This document shows positions 1 to 7,830 of a stretch of 41,713 nucleotides of DNA, one piece after another. The translations under genes and the position numbers were made by a program. Numbering within the stretch: position 1 is the stretch's first letter; each line of letters begins with the position of its first letter. Origin of the DNA: Candidatus Kaiserbacteria bacterium (lineage in GTDB: Bacteria; Patescibacteriota; Minisyncoccia; Phycocordibacterales; UBA2100); the NCBI GenBank assembly GCA_016867375.1, contig VGJQ01000007.1:1-41713 (forward strand), in the 5' to 3' direction. The notes under the pieces were generated by a model. It worked only from the letters and a program-made list of their open reading frames with translations. It did no database searches and was not told the DNA's origin.

Positions 1-67
1 CATGAGGGCAAGTGTTGTAATGGCTCATGGGGGAGGCGCAAGGCGGCTCGCTTCGCGACCGCACTTG

Positions 68-100
68 GATCTTCTAAGACGGAGTACCGTCAAGAAGATC
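68..100. repeat. Hairpin family member C (CT-AA / A-AG internal loop)
   Basis: Outer stem GATCTTCT with AGAAGATC, unpaired A residues on both sides, inner stem GACGG/CCGTC and loop AGTA. It has the same architecture as the hairpins at 8665-8707 and 16753-16798 although the stems differ in sequence. Confidence 0.55.
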
Positions 101-241
101 TCGGCGACGGCTCGCTTAGGTTTTTAGGTCCGCAGGCTGTTTCCAAGTACCTGCGGGTTGAGTTCGTTTTTGATTGATATGTGGTCTGTCAAAGATCCGA
201 GGTCAGGTGGTCCGGGCTCGCCAAACTTCACTGACACGGGG

Positions 242-269
242 AGTATACACATGTGGTTTATTTTGTCAA
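242..269 (-). promoter_or_regulatory. Consensus sigma70-type promoter, minus strand
   Basis: Read on the minus strand, TTGACA (269-264) is separated by 16 nt from TATACT (247-242). The spacer begins AAATAAA, like the promoter of the small gene at 23189-23479. No gene with a ribosome site is visible downstream within the window. Confidence 0.7.
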
Positions 270-383
270 GCACTGTTGGCACCACGCAAGTTGATACACA
301 TAAAATAGCTTGAAATAGGGCCATTTTAGCACCACGTGATGCCATTAAAAAATGACGAAGTATTTTTATCACCCGTTTTCAGA

Positions 384-412
384 TTGACAATAATCATTGA
401 AAAGTATATACT
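384..412 (+). promoter_or_regulatory. Perfect-consensus promoter for the 31-codon ORF
   Basis: TTGACA at 384-389, a 17-nt spacer, and TATACT at 407-412. Transcription would start near 419 and give a leader of about 95 nt containing a GTCGGT...CGAC stem (419-452 region) and a CCCCGC/GCGGGG hairpin (about 471-492) before the ribosome site. Confidence 0.75.
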
Positions 413-514
413 TGCACTTGTGTCGGTATCCGGATACAGTCAAGCCGGTACGACACCGGGTATGCCTCGCCCCGCCAGGAATGGATGCGGGGTTTGATCT
501 GTAGAAGAAGGAAA

Positions 515-610
515 ATGGCCATGAGCATCATTGTGCGAGTGACCATTCTAATGGAAAGCATGGGCACGCCAGGCGAAATCCTGTGTATGCCCGGCGGCGG
601 CGGCGTCTGA
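515..610 (+). CDS. Possible 31-residue peptide behind a structured leader
   Basis: A short ORF starting ATG GCC ATG, preceded by the purine-rich AGAAGAAGGAAA and by a perfect TTGACA-N17-TATACT promoter about 100 nt upstream. The product (MAMSIIVRV..., ending PGGGGV) is 31 residues, with a hydrophobic first half and a glycine-rich tail. I do not recognise it. The strong promoter and ribosome site argue for expression. It could also be a leader or attenuator peptide, or the transcript could be a regulatory RNA. The inverted repeat GAGGTCAAA...TTTGACCTC (about 632-669) lies just downstream but has no U-tract after it on this strand. Confidence 0.4.
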   Translation: MAMSIIVRVTILMESMGTPGEILCMPGGGGV

Positions 611-689
611 CCTGGGAAGGGTCAGCGTGTGAGGTCAAAATGGATGAAATGTAGATAGTTTGACCTCAAAAAAAGGCCGTATTCAAGAA

Positions 690-722
690 GAGGGTGGTTT
701 CGACAAAAAACGTCGGGCCACC
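690..722 (-). terminator. Probable terminator of the first TrmB gene
   Basis: Read on the minus strand, GGGTGG pairs with CCACCC around an inner CGAC/GTCG stem, starting a few bases after the stop at 727. The U-rich stretch comes only later (a T7 run on the minus strand at about 668-674), so the exact end point is uncertain. Confidence 0.4.
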
Positions 723-726
723 CTTA

Positions 727-1482
727 TCACTTTTCGTCCTCTCCGATTTGCCAGAGCAGGTCGAAAAAGACACCAAGCGTTTGTGCGATTTCTTCGCTCT
801 CAATAATGACCCCAAAAATATTTTTTTGAAGCGCCATAACGGCCACAAAGTGGTTGTAAATATAGATATCTGAGTGAATTGGCATCTTTTCTTGTGGGAT
901 AAAGCGCCGAATGGTATGGGGGACGATGTCGCTGCTCAACATTGGCCCAGCCTTCCGTGTGTAGAGTGCTTGAATCTTTATGCCTCGCGAGGATCTTTTT
1001 TGCGCGTAGGCTATCATTTCATCTTCCGAATAGAGTCGTTCGAGAGCATCAAACGAATAGATCAGGCGGATTTGAGTCTCTTTGGGTAGGGTGAGGAAGC
1101 TCTCACGCATCGCATCGATCCCCTCTTTTCCGGGGAAGAAACGTACCACCGGTCGCTCGCCCGCACCTTCAAACTGGCGGATGAGGTCGGGCAAGAGGCT
1201 CGACAAGTCACGCTCTTTTGTGGAGAGTTCGTCTTGTTGTTTTAGAAGTAGTCGCTTCAGGAGCTCGGGCGATTCCGGAGCGAAGTACGTCTTCTTACCC
1301 TCTTCATATGTGCTCATGAGCCCTTTTTGCATTAATGATTCGAGCTGTACGTAGGTGGTCGAGCGGACGATCTTTGCGTGTTTGGCGAGCTGGTCTGCCG
1401 TCGCGCGACCGATCTCGAGGGCGGCGAGATATACGCGGGCCTCTTTTTCTGTTAATCCGATGTCAATGAGTTTTGGCAACAT
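727..1482 (-). CDS. TrmB-family transcriptional regulator (paralog 1)
   Basis: A protein of 251 residues with an N-terminal winged helix (MLPKLIDIGLTEKEARVYLA, then a recognition helix around STTYVQLESLMQKGL) and the C-terminal effector-type domain of TrmB/HTH_11 regulators (SDIYIYNHFVAVMAL...GVIIES). TrmB proteins typically sense sugars or metabolites and repress or activate transport genes; the ligand here is unknown. I chose the ATG at 1482 because TATACT on the minus strand (1495-1490) ends 7 nt before it, which fits a leaderless transcript; a longer frame upstream would run through this promoter and into the clpP start region. It is divergent from clpP and is one of five intact paralogs in the window. 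Confidence 0.85.
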   Translation of the reverse strand: MLPKLIDIGLTEKEARVYLAALEIGRATADQLAKHAKIVRSTTYVQLESLMQKGLMSTYEEGKKTYFAPESPELLKRLLLKQQDELSTKERDLSSLLPDLIRQFEGAGERPVVRFFPGKEGIDAMRESFLTLPKETQIRLIYSFDALERLYSEDEMIAYAQKRSSRGIKIQALYTRKAGPMLSSDIVPHTIRRFIPQEKMPIHSDIYIYNHFVAVMALQKNIFGVIIESEEIAQTLGVFFDLLWQIGEDEK

Positions 1483-1489
1483 GAAATAT

Positions 1490-1495
1490 AGTATA
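1490..1495 (-). promoter_or_regulatory. -10 box of leaderless TrmB paralog 1
   Basis: TATACT on the minus strand, with 7 nt between it and the ATG at 1482. No clear -35 box is seen. Confidence 0.55.
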
Positions 1496-1532
1496 CCATT
1501 GCGCCCGCGTACTTCTTTGATACACTCAACCC

Positions 1533-2126
1533 ATGAAATCAATAACTTCGCAAATGCTCGTGCCGATGGTGGTCGAGAAGACTTCCATGGGCGAGCGCGC
1601 ATACGATATTTACTCGCGTCTGCTCAAAGAGCGCATCATCTTCCTCGGCGGCCCCATCAATGACGAGGTGGCCAATCTGGTGATCGCTCAGCTGCTCTTC
1701 CTCCAGTCTGAAGACCCCAAGAAAGACATCTCTCTCTATATAAATTCTCCTGGCGGCGTTGTCACTGCCGGGCTCGCTATCGTCGACACGATGCGTCATA
1801 TCCAGCCGGCCGTCTCGACTGTATGCGTCGGTATGGCCGCCTCTATGGGTGCGGTACTCCTCGCGACGGGTGAGAAAGGCAAGCGTTTCATCCTCCCAAA
1901 TGCCGAAGTCATGATTCATCAGCCCTCTGGTGGCGCCGAAGGTATGGCATCAGACATCGAAATCACTGCCAAGCAGATCCTCAAGATCCGTGAGCGGCTC
2001 AACAAACTCCTCGCCACTGTCACCGGCCAAACGGTCAAAAAGATCGAAGAAGACGTCGACCGCGATTTCTTCATGAACGCCGAAGAGGCCGTCAAATACG
2101 GTATTGTCGACAAAGTGCTCAAATAG
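1533..2126 (+). CDS. clpP: ATP-dependent Clp protease proteolytic subunit ClpP
   Basis: Serine peptidase that forms the double heptameric chamber fed by ClpX or ClpA/C and degrades unfolded or tagged cytosolic proteins. The protein has 197 residues, the normal family length, and all catalytic residues: Ser104 in GMAASMGA, His129 in MIHQPSGG and Asp178 in DVDRDFF. The [15 protein letters not shown] segment at residues 26-40 is the usual ClpP N-terminal region. The start at 1533 gives [11 protein letters not shown]; an internal Met8 is also possible. It is divergently arranged with the TrmB regulator (51 nt between starts). No clpX is next to it. Confidence 0.97.
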   Translation: MKSITSQMLVPMVVEKTSMGERAYDIYSRLLKERIIFLGGPINDEVANLVIAQLLFLQSEDPKKDISLYINSPGGVVTAGLAIVDTMRHIQPAVSTVCVGMAASMGAVLLATGEKGKRFILPNAEVMIHQPSGGAEGMASDIEITAKQILKIRERLNKLLATVTGQTVKKIEEDVDRDFFMNAEEAVKYGIVDKVLK

Positions 2127-2327
2127 ACGACTCACTAGCCGTTTTGGAAGTGCATGCTATACTCACATTGTGCGTATTTAGTATGTATGCAAATTCAATC
2201 TTTTCGCGATCACCTGACAGCATCTATGAGATTCCCGATACGATTTTTGGCTCAAAATAAGCTTTTCTAGAGCATTTTCGAGGGGTCTTTTTGAATGAGC
2301 AGGTGTGCCGTGGAAGACACGACACGT

Positions 2328-3857
2328 ATGTCATTAAAAATTCTTTTCCTACTGCTCGGATTTACGGGCGTAGTCAGTATTGCAATCGGATACTATCTCC
2401 GATTGATTATCAGTCTCGGTAAAAAGGGCTCGATGGAGCTCGAGATCAAGAAAATGATGCTCGATGCCGAAGAGAAGGCAAAGACGATCACCGACGCCGC
2501 CGAAAAGCGCGCCGAGGAAAAAGCGCAAGAAATCTTGGGTGAATACAAAGAGCGCGAACGTGATCTCAAGGCGACAGAAGAACGCCTAATCAGCAAGGAA
2601 GACTTGCTCGACAAGCGCCAGACCAAGCTCGATTCTGAGCAGGAGACGCTTGTAAAGAAAGGCGAGGCGCTCCAGGTCTCTCAGCAAGAAGCCGAAGGCG
2701 TGATTCGTGCCCAGCAAGAGAAGCTCGAGTCGATAGCCGGGCTTTCTGCCGAAGAGGCCAAGAATCAGCTCGTGCAGTCGATCGAGAAACAATACGAGGC
2801 CGATATCGAAAACCGCATGCGTAAGCTTGAAATCACAAGCGATCAAAAGCTCGAACGCCGCGCCAACGAAATCCTCGTCACAGCCGTGCATCGTCTGGGC
2901 AATTCCGTCGTATCGGATGTCTTGGCGACTACCATTACCCTCCCTAACGACGAGATCAAAGGCAAGATCATCGGTAAAGAAGGTCGCAATATCCGCTCAT
3001 TTGAACGCGCGACCGGTGTCGATGTGATCGTCGACGATACGCCAGGTACCATCACCCTCTCATCGTATGATCCGATCCGCCGTCAGGTGGCACGCATCGC
3101 ACTTGAAAATCTCATCATCGACGGCCGCATCCAGCCCGCCAAGATCGAAGAGGCAGTGCAGAAGGCGGAAGCCGAAATCAACAACATCATCAAGAAAAAA
3201 GGCGCCGAAGCCGCCTACGAAGCGCGCGTCCCCAACATGGACCCCAAACTTCTCATGGTCCTCGGACGTCTCTACTTCCGCTCCAGCTACGGGCAAAATG
3301 TCCTCGATCACTCGGTCGAGATGGCACACCTCGCCGGTATGCTCGCCGAAGAGCTCGGCGCTGATCCGGTTGTCGCTCGCGCAGGGGCGCTCTTCCACGA
3401 CATCGGCAAGGCCGTCGATCATGAGGTGCCTGGTACCCATGTCGAAATCGGTCGCCGCATCCTCCAGAAATTCGGTGTTGACGAGGCGGTGATCAAGGCC
3501 ATGCAGGCGCATCACGAGGAATACCCGTACGAGACGCCCGAGTCCATGATCGTGCAAGTCGCCGATGCCATCTCTGGCGCCCGCCCAGGTGCTCGCCGCG
3601 ATAGTGTAGAACAATACATCAAACGTCTCGAAGACCTTGAAGGTATCGCCAACAGCATCCCAGGTGTCGACAAGAGCTATGCGATCGCCGCAGGCCGTGA
3701 AGTCCGCGTCATCGTCAAGCCAGAGGCCATAAGCGACCTCGATGCGCGCAAAGTCGCCCGCGACATCGCCGACCGCATCGAAAAAGAGATGCAGTATCCT
3801 GGAGAGATTAAAGTCTCGATCATCCGCGAGACGCGCGTCATTGAATACGCGCGCTAG
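2328..3857 (+). CDS. rny: Ribonuclease Y
   Basis: Membrane-anchored endoribonuclease that starts mRNA decay in many bacteria lacking RNase E. Read in order: an N-terminal membrane segment (ILFLLLGFTGVVSIAIGYYL), a long charged coiled coil, a KH domain with GKIIGKEGRNIRSFE, and an HD domain with HDIGKAVDHE and HHEE. The length of 509 residues is typical. The frame is open from 2295, but starting at the second Met (2328) puts the membrane helix at the very N-terminus, as in the family, so I prefer it. A TATACT at 2158-2163 could be its promoter. PNPase, its usual partner in RNA decay, is encoded at 32870. Confidence 0.95.
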   Translation: MSLKILFLLLGFTGVVSIAIGYYLRLIISLGKKGSMELEIKKMMLDAEEKAKTITDAAEKRAEEKAQEILGEYKERERDLKATEERLISKEDLLDKRQTKLDSEQETLVKKGEALQVSQQEAEGVIRAQQEKLESIAGLSAEEAKNQLVQSIEKQYEADIENRMRKLEITSDQKLERRANEILVTAVHRLGNSVVSDVLATTITLPNDEIKGKIIGKEGRNIRSFERATGVDVIVDDTPGTITLSSYDPIRRQVARIALENLIIDGRIQPAKIEEAVQKAEAEINNIIKKKGAEAAYEARVPNMDPKLLMVLGRLYFRSSYGQNVLDHSVEMAHLAGMLAEELGADPVVARAGALFHDIGKAVDHEVPGTHVEIGRRILQKFGVDEAVIKAMQAHHEEYPYETPESMIVQVADAISGARPGARRDSVEQYIKRLEDLEGIANSIPGVDKSYAIAAGREVRVIVKPEAISDLDARKVARDIADRIEKEMQYPGEIKVSIIRETRVIEYAR

Positions 3858-3866
3858 CCGCCAATT

Positions 3867-3995
3867 ATGAAGATTGAGTTCAGTGATCATGCAAATCTCA
3901 AAATCAAAGAGCGCAACCTCCTCCGCAAGAGGATACTGGCGACCATAGCACATCCTGATGGTGTCAGATTGAGTTACGGTCATCGGGAAGTATCA
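3867..3995 (+). pseudogene. Truncated DUF4258-like gene
   Basis: The first 40 or so codons (MKIEFSDHANLKIKERNLL, then HPDGVRLSYGHRE) look like the N-terminal half of DUF4258 proteins, small toxin-like proteins related to the RelE/BrnT fold. The expected C-terminal beta strands are missing; instead the frame continues to 4148 through sequence that is antisense to the end of the coiled-coil gene. It begins 10 nt after the rny stop. I read it as a remnant cut off by a rearrangement; a functional truncated protein cannot be excluded. Confidence 0.5.
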
Positions 3996-4096
3996 CTGTG
4001 CATACCTGGTTTGCACAACGCAATCGCCAACGCCTCCTGTGTGGTTTCTGCACCGAGCTTTTGCAGCGCGGCGAGGTCTTTCTTGCACTGTTTCGA

Positions 4097-4933
4097 CTAC
4101 TTTTGGACGATATCTTGTCGTGCGGGTGGCACGATGACCGGCCGCTGACCCTCGATGACGGTTGTCGCGAGTTCTTGCATCTTTTTGTGTGCGTCGGCCG
4201 CCGCCTGCTCGAATGATCGCGTGAGGTCGTCGGCCTTCTTGAGTGCGGCTTCAAGCTGCTCGATGCGCAAGCGTGCCACCTCACGCTCTCTATCGGCATC
4301 TTTTTTGATGAGATCGGCCGTGACTTTCGCTTCCTGTTGCGCTGCGCGGCGCGCTTCGGCAGTCGCCGCTTCGACAGCTTTTTCGAGATCTTTTGGAGCA
4401 TTCTCGACGCGTTTGCGCACGTCGGCGAGTTCGGATTCGGCATCTTTCACGACGGCTTCCCTCGCCTTGATCGCTCGCTCGCGTTCTTCGATCGACTGTT
4501 CAAAATTGTGCTTCTTTTCTTCGAGGGAACGAGCCAATTCGTCCGTCTTACGCTTGTGTTCTATCGAATAGGTATAGGCCTTCTCCTCTTCTTCGCGCTC
4601 GCGCTCCGCGCGGCGTTTTGCAAGCAGCGCTTCAAATGCATCTTCTTCATCGTGCACGCGTCTGGCTTCGCTCTCCACAGCATCGACAAACACATCGAAC
4701 AGCCTATTCATGCGCTCGCTCATCTCGCGCATAGCGGCAATAAGATCGTGCGCCGCCGTGTCGGTGGTTTTTGTTCCCACTACGGATTTTTTTGATGAGG
4801 TGATGTTCTCTTCTTTCCCATCATTCATGTCTTCTGTCGGCACATCCGCCGGAGCGGTGCCTTTTTCATGCACCAACGCCTCATATGCCGCCAACACTTC
4901 TTCTTTTGTGCTTCTTTTGGTGATTTTCTTCAT
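4097..4933 (-). CDS. Coiled-coil protein of unknown function
   Basis: A protein of 278 residues, very rich in Glu, Lys, Arg and Ala, with heptad-like stretches from about residue 75 to 265 (for example ELARSLEEKKHNFEQSIEER). There is no membrane segment or recognised domain. The N-terminus (MKKITKRSTKEEVLAAYEAL) may form a small separate helix pair. I chose the ATG at 4933 because the upstream extension would cross the intergenic region. It could be a structural or scaffold protein; similarity to long-coil families would be low-complexity and not informative. Its 3' end overlaps the open frame of the truncated DUF4258 gene. Confidence 0.7.
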   Translation of the reverse strand: MKKITKRSTKEEVLAAYEALVHEKGTAPADVPTEDMNDGKEENITSSKKSVVGTKTTDTAAHDLIAAMREMSERMNRLFDVFVDAVESEARRVHDEEDAFEALLAKRRAEREREEEEKAYTYSIEHKRKTDELARSLEEKKHNFEQSIEERERAIKAREAVVKDAESELADVRKRVENAPKDLEKAVEAATAEARRAAQQEAKVTADLIKKDADREREVARLRIEQLEAALKKADDLTRSFEQAAADAHKKMQELATTVIEGQRPVIVPPARQDIVQK

Positions 4934-5027
4934 GGATGATATGTAGCATGGGTGTGGGTGGAATGCAAATAAACGTTGTGGTCTGGTTTTTCTCAGGTGC
5001 TCACTCCAATATCCCCACACTCCTGTG

Positions 5028-5064
5028 GGCGTAATCCGTAAGGCGACGCCTTACGGATTACGCC
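5028..5064. repeat. Perfect 18-bp inverted repeat with a 1-nt centre
   Basis: GGCGTAATCCGTAAGGCG (5028-5045), A, then its exact reverse complement (5047-5064). It sits between the coiled-coil gene and TrmB paralog 2, both on the minus strand. It would form a very stable hairpin in either strand, but neither side is followed by a clean U-tract, so it is at best an unusual terminator. Confidence 0.75.
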
Positions 5065-5086
5065 AAAATCTGCCTGGTCTCTGCTA

Positions 5087-5830
5087 TTATCCAACCACTG
5101 GTCCGAGTCGATCCCAGAGCTGTTTCCACACGGTTCGCAATGTATCTGCAAGATTTTTATTTTCGATCAACACACACGAGGGAGGACTGCCGCGCAGATC
5201 CATGAGTGCGACCTTGTCGCCATAAATGCTGATATCGGTGCGCAATTCGCCAGCGGGGATGAATTTTGTTTCGCGCAACAACCCACGATTTTTGGTCGAA
5301 AACTCTCGGGCAAATGGTGTGTCGCGTGAAATCGACCGAATAAGGATATCACGGCGCGCACGTTCTTTTGGAAAAGAATTAAAGAATCGCTCTGGTAAAC
5401 CAGTCTTTAGATTATCCATGTCCTCGTAAGAAACGACCTCCTTTTTCTCTCGAAGCATGTCTGCATAGACATCCTCAATACCTTTGAGCCCCTCATAAAA
5501 AGTGACCTTTGGTTTGTTTGTCGCCTGATTATTGATCGCAAGAAGCTCCGGCAGGATGTGCTCGAGTCCGCCGAGGCGCGTACGCTGCATCTCCACAAGT
5601 CGCTCGGGGTGCACTGCACTGTAGACGCGGCGTTTTGCCCGCCGCGTCTCGAGGATATAGCCGCGCTCTTTGAGTTCGTCGATAAATGTATAAATAGTGG
5701 TTCGATTAAGGCCTGATTTGCGCGCGAGTGCTTGCATAGTACCTTCGCCAAGCTCTAGTGCCGCTAGGTAGGTGCGCGCTTGCATGTCCGTCATGCCGAG
5801 CAGATGTAGTAATTCGTCGTTTATTTTCAT
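5087..5830 (-). CDS. TrmB-family transcriptional regulator (paralog 2)
   Basis: A protein of 247 residues: winged helix at about 1-75 (MTDMQARTYLAALELGEGTM, TTIYTFIDELKERGYI), a linker helix, and a C-terminal domain with FIPAGELRTDISIYGDKVAL and CVLIENKNLADTLRTVWKQL. TrmB regulators bind DNA near metabolic or transport genes and respond to small ligands; the ligand is not known here. It is divergent from the cupin gene (162 nt between starts), so the cupin gene or the regulator itself is a possible target. The fragment at 39247-39432 looks like the C-terminal end of a similar protein. Confidence 0.85.
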   Translation of the reverse strand: MKINDELLHLLGMTDMQARTYLAALELGEGTMQALARKSGLNRTTIYTFIDELKERGYILETRRAKRRVYSAVHPERLVEMQRTRLGGLEHILPELLAINNQATNKPKVTFYEGLKGIEDVYADMLREKKEVVSYEDMDNLKTGLPERFFNSFPKERARRDILIRSISRDTPFAREFSTKNRGLLRETKFIPAGELRTDISIYGDKVALMDLRGSPPSCVLIENKNLADTLRTVWKQLWDRLGPVVG

Positions 5831-5914
5831 AATCTGTCACTATTTATGACACATATAATGTACTGTTAATTCGTCAATAAATGCATATTTATATGAATGA
5901 AATGTATACTGAAA

Positions 5915-5942
5915 TTGATTGAATGTCAAACAATGAGATAAT
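5915..5942 (+). promoter_or_regulatory. Promoter of the cupin gene
   Basis: TTGATT (5915-5920), 16 nt, GATAAT (5937-5942). A 9-bp hairpin in the leader (TATCCATCC 5951-5959 with GGGTGGATA 5968-5976) ends just before the GGGAG ribosome site and might modulate translation. Confidence 0.5.
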
Positions 5943-5992
5943 ATTGTCAGTATCCATCCGAATAGGCGGGTGGATATATATGGGAGTGAACA

Positions 5993-6352
5993 ATGATTAC
6001 GCATGCAAATCCTGTGGTGCATCCGAGGATGCCGGGTGTCACCGTCTTCCCGATGAGTGGCCAAGCGCGGCGCGGCGAGCATCAGCAGGTGCTCGTGTGT
6101 GTCGAACCTCATGGTGTCATCCCGCCGCATACACACGATGTTGATGCGACGATGCGTATTGCCGCTGGCTCCGGACGTGTTCTCTGTGAAGGTTCGGAAC
6201 ATGGCACTGAAGTTGGCCCCGGTTCGTGTGTCTTCTTCGCAGCGCTCGGCCTGCATGGTTTCGAGGCTGGTCCGGAGGGATTGATATTTCTCTCCGAGAA
6301 CGGCGGCATTGTGGGCGAGGATGGGACGTGGGATATCCAGTTCCCCAATTGA
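5993..6352 (+). CDS. Small cupin-fold protein
   Basis: A protein of 119 residues with a single cupin-like beta barrel: motif 1 around PHGVIPPHTHDVDATMRI (metal-type histidines HTH) and motif 2 around GPGSCVFFAALGLHGFEAG. Single-domain cupins bind metals or small ligands and act as isomerases, dioxygenases or sensors; nothing here identifies the substrate. GGGAG at 5982-5986 is a good ribosome site 6 nt before the ATG, so this gene is in the leadered class. It is divergent from a TrmB regulator. A hairpin (6370-6392) follows the stop. Confidence 0.7.
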   Translation: MITHANPVVHPRMPGVTVFPMSGQARRGEHQQVLVCVEPHGVIPPHTHDVDATMRIAAGSGRVLCEGSEHGTEVGPGSCVFFAALGLHGFEAGPEGLIFLSENGGIVGEDGTWDIQFPN

Positions 6353-6369
6353 CGCCTATGTGCGTCGTA

Positions 6370-6392
6370 AGGCCGGAATCGTATTCCGGCCT
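6370..6392. terminator. Hairpin after the cupin gene
   Basis: AGGCCGGAAT, loop CGT, ATTCCGGCCT: a 10-bp stem 18 nt after the cupin stop. It lacks a run of T, so it is a weak candidate for an intrinsic terminator. Confidence 0.45.
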
Positions 6393-6397
6393 GAACT

Positions 6398-6492
6398 TTA
6401 GGTCCCGTTCATACATAAGTTCAACACCAAATGAACGGGCCCATACGTGTAGTCCACACATAACGAGTACGTTATTTGTGGACGAGCCCTTA
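6398..6492 (-). mobile_element. 95-bp two-hairpin element, copy 1
   Basis: Nearly the same sequence as copies at 18399-18493 and 32360-32455, but in the opposite orientation. The ends form imperfect inverted repeats of about 21 bp (TAAGGGCTCGTCCA against TTAGGTCCCGTTCA). Inside are two hairpins, GTCCAC...GTGGAC and CCCGTTCAT...ATGAACGGG. It ends directly at the ribosome site of the next gene, so it forms part of that gene's leader. It encodes no protein. Confidence 0.8.
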
Positions 6493-6502
6493 GGAGGAAA
6501 AA

Positions 6503-7153
6503 ATGAAAGCAATCATCTGCGGAACAAAAAGCATGTCGATGGGCCGGCTTATCGGCAGAGATCTCGCGCAGAGGAATTGGCAGGTGTGGCTATATTCGCG
6601 AAGCGCAATACATTATGACAAGGGCAATCTCCACAAACGTCGCATAGATGTGACAGATGCACGACAAATCGAGTCGCTCTTCGCGGAGTGTGGAGACCCT
6701 ACTCTCGCCATCTTAAGTGCTGATACCGGCAACGCTTTTGGGTTGTTGCCGGATATACCGGCGGCAGACGTGCGATCTTTCGTAGCGACGAAAGTGCTCG
6801 GCAGCATCTTATTCGTCCAGGAGTTGTTGCGGCGCGGTGCTTGCGCGAAGGTCGTGTTTTTGGGAGGCAGGCTCGATCAAAAAAGCAAGGATTGCATGCT
6901 CTATGGGACTGTCAATCATGCAATTATGGGGCTCATCGAGGAAACAAATCGACACTACGGTTCGAAATTGCAGGGGTACTACCTCGAGACGCCGGTCATA
7001 TGGCCGTCGCGAATTGCTCATGCATACGTACGAGCAACAGGCACACCTGTCGACGGACAGCCACCAAGTGTCGTGTGGGATACGCTCCTCGCTATCATTG
7101 AGGGTAAGCATATGCCAGGTTTTGTGGCATGTACGCAAGGTAGGGTTCTTTAA
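6503..7153 (+). CDS. SDR-like Rossmann-fold protein with a degenerate active site
   Basis: A protein of 216 residues with an N-terminal nucleotide-binding strand and loop (MKAIICGTKSMSMGRLIGRD), an LSADTG segment after beta-4 and a YGTVNHA segment at residues 134-140 where short-chain dehydrogenases have YxxxK. The lysine is Asn138, and no catalytic Ser is evident about 13 residues before Tyr134. It may bind NAD(P) without being a normal dehydrogenase. AGGAGG lies 7 nt before the ATG. The leader includes copy 1 of the 95-bp element. A strong terminator follows at 7157-7187. Confidence 0.65.
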   Translation: MKAIICGTKSMSMGRLIGRDLAQRNWQVWLYSRSAIHYDKGNLHKRRIDVTDARQIESLFAECGDPTLAILSADTGNAFGLLPDIPAADVRSFVATKVLGSILFVQELLRRGACAKVVFLGGRLDQKSKDCMLYGTVNHAIMGLIEETNRHYGSKLQGYYLETPVIWPSRIAHAYVRATGTPVDGQPPSVVWDTLLAIIEGKHMPGFVACTQGRVL

Positions 7154-7156
7154 AAA

Positions 7157-7187
7157 GGCCGGGGAGGCAACTCCCCGGCCGCTTTTT
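7157..7187 (+). terminator. Strong intrinsic terminator
   Basis: GGCCGGGGAG, loop GCAA, CTCCCCGGCC, then GCTTTTT: a 10-bp GC-rich stem with a tetraloop and T5, just after the SDR-like gene. Confidence 0.9.
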
Positions 7188-7352
7188 GTCCTGTGGATAG
7201 CACCATGCAAAATGATTGACAGCCGCATAATAAGGCTCAAAATGGTGACAGTAAGGCTCAATACGCATAGCCTTGCTATGCGTCATCCGATCAGTATGTA
7301 TGACGGATGGAGTGGCATTATCAATTTATTCATTCGTAACATCTACATTTGT

Positions 7353-7628
7353 ATGGCAAATAAAATGGATTTGGCAGATGCAGTGCAGGAGGCGATCGGC
7401 TCGACGAAGGCCGATGCAGAGCGCGCTGTCGAAGCAGTGATTATGGGTATCACCCATCACCTCAAGAATGGCAACGAGGTCTCGATCGCGGGTCTCGGCA
7501 TTTTCGAGGCCAAGACGCGTGCAGGTCGCACGGGCCGCAATCCGCGCACCGGCGAGACGATTCAGATCAAGGCGATGAAAGTGCCGAAATTCCGCGCTTC
7601 CAAGACCCTCAAGGATGCGATCAAATAA
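7353..7628 (+). CDS. HU/IHF-family DNA-binding protein
   Basis: Small nucleoid protein that dimerises and bends DNA. The protein has 91 residues: helices at about 5-40, then the beta arm with the family signature GRNPRTGETIQI (61-72) and the C-terminal KVPKFRASKTLKDAIK. The ATG at 7353 (MANKMDLADAVQEAIG) gives the normal family length; the much longer frame upstream is not coding. No good ribosome site is present. The stop codon lies inside a 26-bp perfect palindrome (7621-7646). Confidence 0.93.
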   Translation: MANKMDLADAVQEAIGSTKADAERAVEAVIMGITHHLKNGNEVSIAGLGIFEAKTRAGRTGRNPRTGETIQIKAMKVPKFRASKTLKDAIK

Positions 7629-7646
7629 TGCGATCGCATTATTTGA
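7621..7646. repeat. 26-bp perfect palindrome over the HU stop codon
   Basis: TCAAATAATGCGA followed by its exact reverse complement; the TAA stop of the HU gene (7626-7628) is inside. It could act as a 3' stability hairpin for the HU mRNA. Confidence 0.7.
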
Positions 7647-7697
7647 CCCCGAGTGGCTTGTCCTGAGCTGAGTCGCAGGAAGTCGAGGGGTTGAAAC

Positions 7698-7730
7698 ACA
7701 AAACCCGCCTTTCAGCGGGTTTTGTAGTTT
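7698..7730 (+). terminator. Terminator after the HU gene
   Basis: ACAAAACCCGC, loop CTTTCA, GCGGGTTTTGT, then AGTTTT: an 11-bp stem. It follows a GTCCTGAGC...AGTCG stretch (about 7660-7690) that looks like a short dispersed repeat. Confidence 0.75.
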
Positions 7731-7818
7731 TGTGCGGGACGAGGGAGTTGGTCATACATAAAAACGAACTCGCCGCTCGGATGATTCCGGGCGGTTTCTT
7801 TTGTTCACCGATATTTGC

Positions 7819-7824
7819 TATCAT
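7819..7824 (+). promoter_or_regulatory. -10 box of leaderless xth
   Basis: TATCAT with 6 nt (ACACGC) to the ATG; there is no ribosome site. The -35 is not clear. Confidence 0.5.
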
Positions 7825-7830
7825 ACACGC

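Larger units (their letters stand above)
1..383. other. Gene-free left edge with a minus-strand promoter
   Basis: No convincing protein gene is seen here. The longest minus-strand frame (124-372) has a consensus promoter inside it and no ribosome site, so I do not call it. The stretch holds a hairpin at 68-100, a stem around 130-158 (CCGCAGG paired with CCTGCGG) and the minus-strand promoter at 242-269. A transcript from that promoter would run left past the window edge without an obvious Shine-Dalgarno site, so it could be a non-coding RNA or the long leader of a gene outside the window. Confidence 0.5.

Noticed and set aside
124-372. Minus-strand 82-codon frame at the left edge
   Set aside because: A perfect minus-strand promoter lies inside it, there is no ribosome site at its start, and the sequence matches no family.
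3996-4148. Second half of the frame that starts with the DUF4258 segment
   Set aside because: It is antisense to the end of the coiled-coil gene and shows no family features, so only the first part is kept as a truncated gene.
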